A stretch of 64,000 nt of DNA from Strigops habroptila (Eukaryota > Chordata > Aves > Psittaciformes > Psittacidae). The stretch lies in contig NC_044289.2 in NCBI RefSeq assembly GCF_004027225.2, positions 2,823,121 to 2,887,120 of the forward strand, written 5' to 3'. This document shows, one piece after another, positions 11,701-23,800 of the stretch. The translations under genes and the position numbers were made by a program. The notes under the pieces are model-generated. The model did not search any database and was not told the DNA's origin. It saw nothing but the letters and a program-made list of their open reading frames with translations. The first letter of the stretch is position 1; every line of letters starts with the position of its first letter.

Positions 11701-14700
11701 AGAAAGTTGTCCCATTCCTAGTTTGAGAGCCCAGAACCATGTCCCTTGTGTTCAGAAGTCACGTTTCTCATCTCAAGTCTAACTCCACCACCGTGCAGCT
11801 TTCCTAGGGTGGGTTTATCTTCCCTTTGCTTTGCATTTGAGTGGTTTATATGATATTTTAGTAAGCTTTCAGCTTTATTTAAATGTGTTTGAGAACAAAT
11901 CAAACCCCCTAAATTGATTAATGACTATTTATGGCATTTTAATTACGGAGTGTGGTTTTGAATGATTTAAAGGCTGATAAGAGCTTGAAGCAACCCAAGA
12001 TTCTGCGAGGAAATGAGAAACATGACATTTTAAAAAGGAAACCAATTTTCCCCAACTTAAACTGTTGCTCATATAAACCAAGTGATAAATATATTCTGTG
12101 ACTGTAATGCTACAGAGGACTGCTTATGAAAATATGATTAGCAGTGCAATTTTCTTAGGTTTCAGCTTCTTTCTTTCCTTTGCTTGTGTTAATGCAGGAA
12201 AAATCAACATCCTTCCTCCTCAGTCACCCATCTTTCTAAGTGAAAATAAAACAACAAATCAATCTGCAGGATAGCTTGGGGATGTCCTGATAAAACTCTG
12301 CTGCACAAAGAGAACTCAGGACAACAGTGGGATATAGAACTAAATATATCTATGTGAAGGGTAAGGAAATTTGAACATGGCTATGATCCCAAGATTATGC
12401 CTCATCTAGTGCCACAGTTTGGCTTGCATCGACATCCACAGTTCCTAAGAGAAACAGAGACCGAGAGATGTGGCAACACGATCTCGCTCACCAGCTCCAA
12501 AGACCACCCCTCCATAATTTGGCAGTCAGAGGGGCATCAAATGGGGCAAATATGTTTAAGACACCAAAAGTTCACTTTTGAATAGCTTCTGGGTGGTCAT
12601 GCGCATCATCAACAGAAGGAGCAATAGAAGGACCACCAATAAAACATATCTTGAGCTGCAGAAAACTTAGCCACCCATCAATACATTAGTTTGCACTGGG
12701 GCGGTGTCGGATTTGCAGAGTACCTAACGACTTTGTAACACTTCTTTGTACATCAGTGATCTACTCCAAAAGCTTTGTAGTTTTGGAGTCAGAAAACACC
12801 TAAATTAGCACTGCTAAATTTCAAGTTAATCATAGAAAAATAATCTGTCTTGCCCCATCTAGATATTAGAGATGTGGGAAATTTGTTGGGTTTATTTTTG
12901 TGTAAGTAAAGGAGAAAAGAATGCATTCACTGGCATTCTTCTTGCACAAATAATGTGTATAGCACTTCACAAAGGCTCTAGATAAAAAGTAAAATTATTT
13001 TACTTATCGGTAGTAAGGAGAACGAAAATGCAAGAGAAGTGCTTGCTTGTGTGTGGTAAGATGACATTGTGTGTAAAGTATTAGTTTCTTGGAGTTTGGC
13101 AGGCATTTATTACAGAACCACTTTCTTCTGAGTGCTATTTCCAACAAAACATGACAGCCAGTAACATATATAAGGTGCTACAAAACTGGAACTTTGGAAA
13201 TTCATTCAGCAGCATCTCCATTAAGGCTCATTAAACTCAGTCCCTGCATGTGGAAGAAAAACAGTGGACCTAACTCCTCTCCAGCATAGCACATTTTCTC
13301 CTTGACTTTGTGTCTTTTCACAAAATCAACTGGTGCTGAGAGCAACAAGAAACCCAAAATATAGCACAGGAAGATTCTTTTAAGTCTTTTTTGGGTTGTA
13401 TTTTAACATTTCTCTTTGCTGTTTCTTTTCTTTCATAGCGCAGCCCTGGAGAAACAACGGTATAACTTCCCCCATGCTTAGTTTCTAATGCGTATTTAAT
13501 CTCTCTGCGTTCAAATGGTAATAGATTGTTAAAGGTATACCTTCACCACCAAGTGCCTGATGCATATAATACCTCTTCATTACACTGGTGAGTGAACTGT
13601 ATCTGATTTTTTTTATTATTAATCTCTTTAGCTTTTCAGAAGTGGTGGCACACATTGTCATTTTAAGCTCCCAGCTGGTGACTCATTCTATTACTCCCAA
13701 GCTCATGCAGAACAAGGCAAGAGGTTGTCTAGCTCTACAGCTTTGCTGGATAAAATGTTGCACCAGAGCTTTGTGAGGATTCAGAGGAGGAAGCTACTGC
13801 CAAGGATGAAGCTTCATTAAGACACAAAAACAAGGCAGCTGAAATGGAACCAATGGTAAGTCCCTCTGCTGCCACCCAGCCCCTACCTGCATTCACCCAT
13901 CCTGTGCCATCCCAGTGCACAGATATTGAAATTACAGTGTAAATAATTTGGGCTTCAGCCCAGGATCTCAAATGTGTGATGTGTTGCAGCTCTCTGGCTT
14001 GCCATGAGAATCACAGGAAACCCTAGACCTCAGGACTGAGGACGTACCTGCCGCTCATCTGGACCAAGGCAGCCCAGAAGAGGATTGATGCAGTGGAAAT
14101 TACCAGCTTGGCCATCCCATGGCCAGCATCATCTGTCCAGCTCCTCCTAGAAGTCACACACAATTTACCATGACATACAGCTGAGCTTCACAGGATAGAC
14201 TGAGCTACTGTCATTGCTCAGTGAACCTCTACAGATGGAGGGATGAAGCACCAGCCTTGTGCCTGCCAGGCTGCTCTGGTATGACACTGAAACTAAAGTA
14301 TTTTACAGCTTTTTTTCCCCCCTCAGGAGCTCCTTAAAAAGAACTCCCCAAGATAAAAATGGAGAATGAAAATTAGTAAAGGTGGTAACTACAGTACTGG
14401 GGACTGTAACTTAGAAAGGGCTTTCAGAAACAGGGGGATTGTGTATGACATGCTGAAGAAATTCATGCTAATTTAAACAGAAGCTATTGTAAGTGTGAGA
14501 CTGCATATAGACAGTATGTTTTGGACCCTGAGAGATTATTGAGCACTACCAGGTGCGCAAAGAAAATTAAAGGAAATATCCCAAATGGAAGACAGGAGCA
14601 GCAGAAAAGTTCCAGCAGAGCTTAAATGATCTGACAATATGGAAGACAACCAGAAGGGATTTATGCAGCACTTTGTGAGTGTAACAATGCTGTAAATGGA

Positions 14701-15499
14701 AGGGAAGACAGAGTAGATACATGTCGGACAGGAACAGGTCTTTACAGACTCAAAGTATAAGTTTACTGCTCTCTCCCACCAGCTGTTTTCAGCTGTAAAG
14801 GACAACTAAAAGGAGAACCTGAAAAATTGTGAAGCAGCTCAACATTTGTTCTGCTCTCCGTATGCATGGGCCATGTCAACCTGTGCTGGTAACAAGACAG
14901 ATTACTTCCTTTTCCTTAAACAAATCAGCCTTTTCTCCTTTTAATAAATGAAAATTATATATATTTGTGTTATTGGAGACATTTACTTGGAAGTCTTGAT
15001 CCAGACTTGCTGATTGCTAAAATACAGAGCATTAAGTGGAAACAGGGAACTTCAATGTTTAAAGCTTGAAAGTCTAGAGGCAGGGCAGAGGCAATTTGTA
15101 AAAGCACAGAAGGACACACAAAACTCTTACTGTTGAAAGAGCTTTGGTGTGTTGAATGGTTATAATTACTTGGATTTTGAGTTTAATCATTTTTGCTTGT
15201 TAAGCTAACTTCTGGCTGGGAAAAGGAAGATACACTATAGGGCTTCTTCCTTGAAGAGGTTCAGTTTCCAAGACAGAAGTATAGAGAGACTTCCAAAGAC
15301 CAATTTCATTTAGACACAGACAATCAAAACTGCATGACAGGATAAAAAGTCTCTTTCAATCACTTTTGGCCCTGGTGGTAGGTGAATACTATATAATTAG
15401 CATAAAGTTGGCAACTCTCCTTAGAACATTTAACAAGAGAAAAACACTCCCTCCCCTGTGATCTCTTCTCCTAGCCAAAGCCTGCGCTGCCCATCCTGG

Positions 15500-15519
15500 T
15501 TCCCCAGGTTGCTGGGGAA
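15500..15519. repeat. 8-bp GC-rich inverted repeat with tetraloop
   Basis: TTCCCCAG (15500-15507) and CTGGGGAA (15512-15519) pair perfectly around a GTTG loop. It is a compact stable stem-loop within otherwise featureless DNA. Its length is within what chance can produce, so no function is proposed. Confidence 0.7.
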
Positions 15520-17327
15520 GTAGTTTTGCTTCCTACATCTTCATGTCCTTCCTGGCTAGATCATAGGAGTGTTGTCTTCTCTGTCATATGCAGCCTACAT
15601 TGGAATAGGTAACTTCTGCTTGCCCAGGCAGCGGTACATGGCAGATCTCTCTATAATGCTGTGCATTATGCAGCTGCTAGCGAGTGTTCACTTATGGTTC
15701 TTGGATAGCAACCAGCTCTGCCAGATGACAATCATCTATCACTTTGTGCGTGTCTTCAGGAAAGAACTGAGAAAAACGTGATCTTCAGTATTTTGGTAAA
15801 GAAACCACATGATAAACAAAATCTCTGAGGCTGCACACAGCATAATCTGGCAGCAGAAACTCCATACACCAGACTCCAAACTTCATCTGGAGGAGCCTGC
15901 ATTCTGAAAACAAATCTGGGGAGAGATACTATACACTGGAACTTCCCCAAAACCCAGAAAATAGAGTGAAGTTACCAGGAAAACAATCTGGTTTTCTTTC
16001 TTCAAGTCTGGGCATAATGTAAGATACCTACAGTATCACAGCACTTCCAGCCAGCAGGAAAATGAGTGAACAAAAAAAATCATCTCCTTAATCTTTGAAT
16101 GGTGAAATAAATACATGTTTTTAAATAGATTTTCCCAATAACACTTCAGCTGGTGTATATTTTTGTAGTGCTCTAGTCACAAATAATTTCCAAAGGGAAA
16201 ATTATAATGTGACAAACTGGATTTCTGGTATTGGAATGTATCTGGCTGGAAGAAATGGGTAAATCAATGAACTAACGAAACTCCTGTGTGTGAATAGCCA
16301 GAAATTGCCTCCAGAAAAGCACTCTTGGATGTGCTGGTTCTCGCAGTAATCCAGTCACCATGGCAGCTTCCAGTCTGCAGTACAGGAGTTGAGGGGTGGG
16401 AAGGGTTATGTCTGTGTAGAAGTTACTGCAGCATACACTGGGATGTGGATTTACAGCATGCTGTCTTCTCCATAGTAACTTAAGAGTCTGCCTGCACACA
16501 GGCTTTAATCCCATAGTTTTGTCTGAAGTCAATTCAATTATCTTACTCAACAGCAAAAAAAAGGGGTGAGCTGTATTGCATTTACTGGGAGTTTACAAGC
16601 AGGTAGAAGGGCACTTAAAATGGGGTGGTTAACAAATGGCAGGTCTGCACCTTTCCTCATGCACAGTGACACCTCTATGTGCTCAGCCTCCCTGGAAAAG
16701 AATAAAACCTTTTCCCTAAGTGTATTGCTAATCACAGTAACTGGAAGATACCATCCTGAATGCTGAACTAGCAAAAGCCCTGAGCTGGCCACGTGAACAT
16801 CCCCTAATGTTCAATTAAGATAAGGCTTAGCATATTGTTCAGTCTGCAATGGACTTTCTTTTGCTGGATTGAAGCTTTTGAGATCAATAGAAAAAAAAAG
16901 TATTAATATAGCATATTCAGTTACACTGGAGCCCTATTAAACATCTGCTCTTCACTCGGCCCTTGTGCTTAATTGCTGTCTGCCCAAGCACGTCATTTCT
17001 TGAAACCCTTTTATCCTCTTTTATTTGTCCTTAACATTGTTCACTGGAAGAGTCTGTCTGACACTTGTCACATGAGATTGGAGTGCCAGTTAGCACTGGT
17101 GAGGTGCTGCAGCACATGGACATAGAGCGAGGGTTTGTGTAGGGCTGTCTGCTGCAGGATGGGACCCACAGCCCTGTAAGAACAGGAGATGATTGAGCCA
17201 TGAGCAGGTACCAAACTGGGCAAGGCTTTGAGGCAAACAGCACCAAGATCTGGGGTGGGGCTGTTGCTTACAGGAGCTTCCTCAGATACCCAAAAACTTT
17301 CCATGAATTTTAGTTTTGCTTTGGAAA

Positions 17328-17578
17328 AAACATAGAATGCTTTGGGTTGGAAAGGACATTAAAATCATCCACTTACAACTCCCTGCCATGGGCAGGGACA
17401 CCTTCCACTAGAGCAGATTGCTCCAAGCCCCATCCAAGCTAGCCTTGAACACTGCCAGGGATGGGGCAGCCACAGCTTCTCTGGGCACCCTGTGCCAGCA
17501 CCTCAGCACCCTCACAGGGAAGACCTTCTTCCTTATCTCCCCTAAATCTCCCCTGTTTAAGTTTGAAACCATGACCAT
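17328..17578 (-). mobile_element. CR1 LINE 3' fragment, minus strand
   Basis: On the plus strand it reads as the reverse complement of the CR1 tail: 'catagaatgctttgggttggaaaggacattaaaatcatcc', 'tccctgccatgggcagggacaccttccactagagca', 'ccttgaacactgccagggatggggcagccacagcttctctgggcaccctgtgccagcacctcagcacc' and 'cttccttatct'. Only part of one terminal octamer remains at 17330. It is 5'-truncated near 17578 and non-coding. Confidence 0.95.
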
Positions 17579-20500
17579 ATAAAAAATAACCCAAAAGCAG
17601 GGTAAACCAATCTGGAAATATTCAGTTAGAGAATTGCAGTGGCAAGCCTAGCTTTTTTTTTTTTTTCCCTAACATACACTTAAGACATTATTTAATCTCC
17701 AGATTTATTTCAATTCTATTTCAAAACATGAAGAGAAACTTGGCATTTCCATGAATCTTCTGGACCAAAGTGATGGCTTTTTCTCTACTCTCATTCACTG
17801 AAAACGCTGGCACACCTTTTACTACAGTTTCACCTGGGGGTGATGATTCTTTTCCACTCTGCAAACTTGGCTACGAAATCAGCTACCTACACAGCCTTCG
17901 CTTCTTCCAAGGTCTCAGAGCATTCGAAGACCCCGTCTACCGGGAGATACCAGGGTGCTCTGGGTACCGGTGAGCACCCGAGCAGGAGAGGAAAATGTTT
18001 CCTTGCTGCCCTCCTGTGGCCATGTCATCACCAGTCAGTCGCTCTCGTGCTTTGCTAAAAATCCCTCTACTTTTACATGGAAATGGTTTGCACCTGGCTC
18101 TCCACCTGGATTATTTTCTCTGCTCAGATGTAGCTGCATTTACCAAGACAATCGGTGCTTTTGTGTGAAGGGAGCACGGATACGTTTCTAGATCATAAAT
18201 TTTAATCTGAAATCTCTTGGGTACCCAAGGATTAATATTTAATGCCTGTTCTATAATGTAATTTCCACAGGCCAATCTTTCATCTTCAAAACTTTATCAT
18301 CATAGACCTACAACAGTTAGACTTCAATATGATAACAATACCTTATGAACACAGTGATTCCTGAATTCCCCAGCTGTCTCCTACAGGCAATGATGGTGTT
18401 CCTGTGAGTCTTAAAAAATGAGCTAACACTTTTAATTGTCTATTATCTGTTCTACTTATATTCAGTACTGTTGAGCTTCCAGTGTGAAATGCTAAGAAGA
18501 GCTAGATCAGTGCCAAGACAAGATGATAAGTAATACCTTTGCAATTGAGGTCATCATCACAAGATTAAAAGACTGTGATTTAATTCCTTTGTTAGGGGTC
18601 TTGGGACTCCATGTCTAATACAGGAGAATGCTTGGCATATCCTTATAATAGGAATATTGGAAAGATCTTCAAGAAACATATCACCTTCCCCATTGGTTAA
18701 TCAATTTATATTATATGTTTTTTAAATAACAGCCAAATACTTTATATGCTCAGTGTCTAAGACCTACATACAACAGGCAACAGCAAGTGTCCATGGACCA
18801 GAGTTTTCTCCATGCTTTGCAGCTGCTGTAATCTGTATTTCCCCACAAAGCACCAGTTTGCCTTTTCTCTGTCCTGCCTTTATCAGTGAAGGGAGACCAT
18901 GACTGCTCCAGACTGCCTTGCCATTAGTCCTGGTGCAACAGTCTTTTTGAGAAGCACAGGTGGGAATGAGCCAGCTCCAGGTGTTGGTTAGTTGTTCTCC
19001 CCTAGAGACAGGCAGCAAGTACTGCTCTCGGTAATGGTGATGGCTCTAGGGATTGAGAACGCTCCATATACAGCTTCCTTCCTGGTCTCTTGACAACATG
19101 CAAGTTAGAATCTTGCACCACAAAGTGTGAAGAGCTGCCTGGAGGACAAGATCCTGGTCACAAATCCAGTTTTGCATCAGCTCATGTTTCCTAGCTAGAG
19201 ATTTGTTCACTTTCTTAACAGTAGTTACTCCTACCTTGCTATAAAGTAAACCCATTACTCACCTTGAGATGAGACATTCCAGGTATCCAAAACTTCTCAA
19301 AAGCTCCATGTTGCTTAGATTTACAGAAGGAAGGTTTCCATCAGTGTTGACTAAACAAACCCTGTAGATAGTGTTAGTATTGAGAGCTCACTTCTAATCT
19401 AGATTATGAACAAATGCAGCTAGTAGAGGATGCAGCTGGTTATACTCTTCTTTGTAGTCTCATATCTGCTGCAATCATCTAAAAAAACAAATCTCAGCAG
19501 AGTCAAGGGTCAGGTCATAGGGTCTGTATTAACTCACCTGCCTTGAGTACACTTGAATAGTGTGTGTCAGTAGGAGCATTTGGGTCACTGTGATCTATTA
19601 AGTCCACAAAAATGTATGTACCTTAATGCCTTCTGGGAAAGCTTTTCTTTGGATGTTATTTGAGCAGGTACGTACAAGTAATCCTCAGGCTTGTCTGGAG
19701 GTGTAGAGCACAAGCCTGTGTGGGACAGATCCATACCCACACCAGGAGATGAGCTTTGCAGCTTATTCTGATTTTCAGTCCAAGCCTTACTGGATTTTGG
19801 CAATGGATGTTTGTCTTTCCCCAACCTGCTCCACTGGCTCTCGTGGAAACTGGCAGCATTTAAGCTTAGCCAAAGTTAGAGCCTGAGGATGGGAGTACTT
19901 AGCTTCTGTACAGGTCAGAGCAGGACAGAGGCATCTACCAGTTTTACCAGTGACAGATGGGAAAACCCCTGATGTTTCATTCCCAAGTGTTATCTGCAAT
20001 GCACAGTCTTTCCAGTACAGCAGTATTAAATAGCTGCTTCCCTTGTGTGTTATCAAGGTTATTTGAACAAAGAAAACTGTATCTAAGTTAAGCACACAAT
20101 AGTGCTTCCAAAGCAGGAGTGACTCTGATGCTCGCCTCTGCCCAGAAAGCCAACAGCAACCTTGCTCTTAAAGCTATTGTGATGACAAAGACGAGTTAGG
20201 TTTGTTTAAATTACAGTTCTACTGCTTTCTAGGTTAATTGCCATGCAGGAGCAATATGTTGGCTGATGGTTCTTTACACAAAGGTAGCACGTCTTAAATG
20301 GAATCCCAGCTGGAAGTACTGGCAGTGATCCTCCAGGATCAGAAGTTGCATACAAAAGACTCCTTTCTTGAACAGCCATGCTCACTAGCTCCTTATTTCT
20401 CAGATAGTTCCGAGCTTGGGTTTGCCCTAGAAGCAGGAAGGAATTACCAAAACCACAAACTTTACTTACTGCCAGAGCATTATCTCCACCAGCCGCTTCA

Positions 20501-22007
20501 CTTGCTGAGGAGGGACCACAGGAACAGCAGAAGCATGTGCTGTGTTTCCCAGATTGCCTTTGAACAACGAAACGTCAGTTGTCAAGTCACCACTTTTTCC
20601 GTATCAGAGGTTTGATTGTCCCAGTGCAGAATGCAGAAGCTTATTCTAGCTCTTGGAGCATCTCAAGGGCTTTTGGAGAGGCAGAGGGAGGTAAGGAACA
20701 GGAATTGCATATCCCTCCATAAGAGATGATCCTTCACAAGGAACAGGTAAGGTTACAGAATAAGAAAACACCTCTCAACACACACCTGAATGAATTCTGT
20801 AAGAATTAATTGTGCCCCAAAGTCAACAACACTCTGAAGGAGCACAACTGGGGCCAGGCACTCACCTAGTGGCGTCCCCTTTGTTTTCTGCTGATTTCTT
20901 TGGGTTGTTTGTCTCTATTGTCTCTGTCTGATGTGTTGGTTTTTTCCTGTGTGCGTAATATTCTTTTCATCCCCCCAAATTGAATTTTCTGACTTGTTGG
21001 CTTTATCAGTTAAAATTTTCGTAGAGTATTTGGGTGTGCTACTGACAAAATAATAATTCATATAGTATCAGTCAGTATCACTCCATTGTCTTAATCTTTC
21101 ATAATGGTTTTTCTGCAGCTTCCAATTTTCCCCAGAATAAAACAAATTACTTAGCAAGTGGAATATCTTCTTGTCATAATAATTTAATATTAAAATGTCA
21201 ATAAGATTTGGTACACACAGCAGAGGCCACAGAGGTACGGAGACAGAGTAGAAATGAAGTAAACTTAATAAAGTGAGTGAGAAGGTACAATAGGGATTGA
21301 GTCTGGCTCCTGCACTTGATATGAAAGAACCTTTTTATCCTGCAGTGCAGTACAAGCATTGTGTAAGCAATAATATGATTGCAGGAGCACTTATGCCTGC
21401 TGCCTGCCCACTTACGCTTAGTTGAAGTCCAGTACCAGTGTCCACCCCTGGGGCTGTGTATCCTCACCAGAGAAGGGATCAGAGAGCACTGGGTGGTGAC
21501 AGTACATGGCACATCGTGGCAAACAGTGGAGAAGGAGGGGATGGCCGGTGACTGGTGATGCACCCTGGCCTCTGCCCAGCACCATCAGAGAGGGCTCTTA
21601 TAAAGCAGTTCCACAGTTTTTGTGGCTCGTAGGTAGATGAAAGCACCAGCCTGTGGTTCAACATCCTGATTCAGACAGTGGGTCAGGATTCGTGCTGGGG
21701 AGTCTGATCCTTGCATGCATTAGACCAGACCTGAGCACTCAGTTTCATTTTGGTGCAATCCTGGAAGGGTAAATTCTCCTTCTGATTCAAACGTACAGAT
21801 TGCACTGGCAGATGAATGCCAAATAGTGTGGATTTCTCTAGAACATAACAAGCTTCCTAAAATTGTCTGTAAGTCTCAGGAGCAGATCTATCCTTTCCCT
21901 CAGTACGAGGTGGACAGCAGGACAAGGTTTGGGAACAGTCCTGTTCTTCCTTGGACAAATCCACGTGCCTCTGTAAAAAGAAAAGGCAGAATAGCAGTCA
22001 TAAACCC
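17579..22007. other. Unique non-coding DNA
   Basis: No gene or known repeat is recognised. It contains a 14-base T run at 17653-17666 and a small inverted repeat at 17953-17979. Between about 21200 and 21660 the minus strand shows a TATA-like 'tttataag' followed by GC-richer sequence, faintly LTR-like, but no terminal TG...CA or target duplication is visible. Open frames reach only about 121 codons and show no domains. Confidence 0.55.
17953..17979. repeat. 8-bp inverted repeat around GGTACC and ACCGGT
   Basis: GGGTGCTC (17953-17960) and GAGCACCC (17972-17979) are exact complements. The 11-base spacer holds two overlapping 6-bp palindromes. The local stretch is GC- and CpG-richer than its surroundings. 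No known element matches. Confidence 0.6.
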
Positions 22008-22085
22008 AGAATAATTCAGGTTGGAAGAGCAATAGAGATCATCTATTCCAACCCACTGCTCAGAGCCAGGTTAACTTCTAAGTAG
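22008..22085 (-). mobile_element. Short CR1 LINE 3' tail, minus strand
   Basis: The plus strand reads 'agaataattcaggttggaagagcaatagagatcatctattccaacccactgctcagagccaggttaacttctaag'. This matches the alternative CR1 3' end (reverse complement of '...gggttggaatagatgatctct...'), in which the tail differs from the 'ccatggcaggg' type seen elsewhere in the window. It probably belongs to a different CR1 subfamily. The terminal octamers are missing and only about 78 bases remain. Confidence 0.8.
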
Positions 22086-23584
22086 AATAAAATCAAAAAG
22101 GAAGCAAATTTGCATGAGCTTCAGGAGCTTATTATCTGGCTCTGTTATGTCTTAGACTATAGGAAAGCCATTCCTATAGCTAACCGCTCTCTTCTCTCCT
22201 GCAGCCATAGAAATGGATGTTACATTAAGCAGCTGACTTTTTCCACACAAATATATCACTATTTGAAGCCCCCATTTTCAGCACCTAATGTCTATTTCTG
22301 CAAAAATGGGACATAGGTCTGGCTTTGAATGCTCAGTCTTTTCATAGTCCTTGGGAGGGAACAAAGAGGAGAGCTAAAGAAACCAAAAGGCTATGCTTGC
22401 CTGGTTTCTCCCTTTTCACAAAGGAATATTCTATGCCATAGTTATTGCCCTGCATAGCAAGTAGGTAACACTTCTATGCTATTTCAACCAAAGGCTAACC
22501 AGGAGTTAGCTCAAATATGTCTTGCTCTCTCCTACAGCTTTCCACAAGCAAGCACAGGGCGCTTGGGCCACCCGGCGGGCAATGGGACACCAGGGAACTG
22601 CAGAATGTTCCTACCAGCTCAGAGCATCAGAAAGTTGGTGGAGTCTTCTTGTGCTTACAGTTTTTACAAGGATCAATAAGGAAGGTTCTTCATCCACTCT
22701 GGGAGGCTTCTCCTTATTAACTGCTGCCCTTCTGTGTGTAAAAATAAAATTGGTAAACAGCAAAGTCCTTCTCACAGTCACAGTATTGAATGTCAGGATG
22801 ACTTAACTGTCAAGAGCTATACACAGAACTGCTAGAAAAGGAGGAGTTTTTGAAGCCTTGTGCCAGTGGAAGGCTGTTTTCTGCTGTGCAGTTTCTTTCC
22901 CAGTTCTCAGTCTGCACCAGTTTAAAACCACTCAGCACTTTCCTTGAGAGCTCATTCAACAGGACTAATTGCTCCGATAATAGGAAACTGATGCTGATGT
23001 TCAGCCAATATTTTCCCATCCTCCCTAGTGAGCACTTTCTGGCTGCCACCAGGAATCCCTGCCTCTTTTTCTATCTACATGTTAATATATCTATCTACAT
23101 CTTAAATAGTTGTGGATGCTCACTGCATTTCTGCCTCCCTCATTCAAATTTTAGCTCAGCAAAACTGCCACAATATAGCTTTTATTTATCAGATAACTCT
23201 CTGTCACTCCTTCTTAATCGCCTTTCATTTGCTAGCTTCTTTCTGGTGTTAAAATGGTCATAACTGAATGCAATTTTCTACATGTGCCCAGCTGCTGTTT
23301 TATAGACAATACTCACAGCCTTTCTCCCTGGCCGTGTCTCTGCTCATTCAGACCCAACTGTGTGATAGACTCACTTGCAGCCATGCTGCACTGCCAAAAA
23401 CACATTCTCAAATATAAACTATTTGGGTCTCTCCATACTGCTTCTTCCTGCAGGGTGTATCCCACCTATCAATGCCAATCAACATCACATACCAATCCAT
23501 CCATCCATTCATTTCATCTAATTGTATCTTGCCTCATTTCTTTTCTCCCTTGGTCCATCAGTGATTTTTCCAGGATGGTTTTCC
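22086..23584. other. Non-coding DNA upstream of an old LINE fragment
   Basis: No gene is recognised. A 137-codon plus-strand frame at 22850-23263 has no recognisable domain and no exon signals in a series. A small imperfect duplication of 'atctatctacat' lies at about 23080-23102, and a (CCAT)n run at 23494-23511. The part from about 23270 onward may be the decayed continuation of the LINE fragment that follows, but I cannot align it with confidence. Confidence 0.45.
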
Positions 23585-23800
23585 CATTGTTGTTTGCTCT
23601 GCCTTCCAATTTAGGCATCACCTGGGAATTTAATTAATGTGCTTTTTACCTGCCTTTCCAGGTCATTAATAGTGATTTGAACAACACTGGATGTAATAAA
23701 AGTCCCTGAGGTAATCCTAGTACTGCTTCTCTTAACTAGACATTGCACACTGACGCCTGTTGTGCACAGCTTTCTAGATGCTTCTCAATCCATGTGAAAT
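23585..23800 (-). mobile_element. Ancient CR1/L3-type reverse transcriptase fragment, dead
   Basis: The minus-strand translation shows blocks of a CR1-clade reverse transcriptase. One is WIEKHLESCAQQ, matching the family's W-[IV]-x-x-W-L-x-x-R-x-Q segment (about 23730-23790). Then come a stop codon and the GLPQG block (family GVPQG, about 23704-23720). A frameshift then precedes INDLE (about 23655-23670). Block order and spacing agree with the family. The in-frame stop, frameshift and small size make it a fossil. The end points are approximate because both ends fade into unalignable sequence. Confidence 0.85.

Larger units (their letters stand above)
5399..17327. other. About 12 kb of repeat-poor, gene-free DNA
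   Basis: I recognise no transposable element, gene or RNA in this stretch. It is AT-rich, and its open frames (the longest about 141 codons, at 9534-9959 on the minus strand) look like chance frames. Visible structure is limited to inverted repeats at 8747-8786 and 15500-15519 and a weak 7-bp inverted repeat near 12920-12940. A repeat-poor block this long next to several CR1 insertions may be old sequence decayed past recognition or constrained sequence; only alignment can tell. Confidence 0.55.

Noticed and set aside
21198-21660. Solitary retroviral LTR on the minus strand
   Set aside because: A TATA-like word and GC-richer downstream part are present, but I could find no TG...CA ends, target-site duplication, clear poly(A) signal or match to a known avian LTR.
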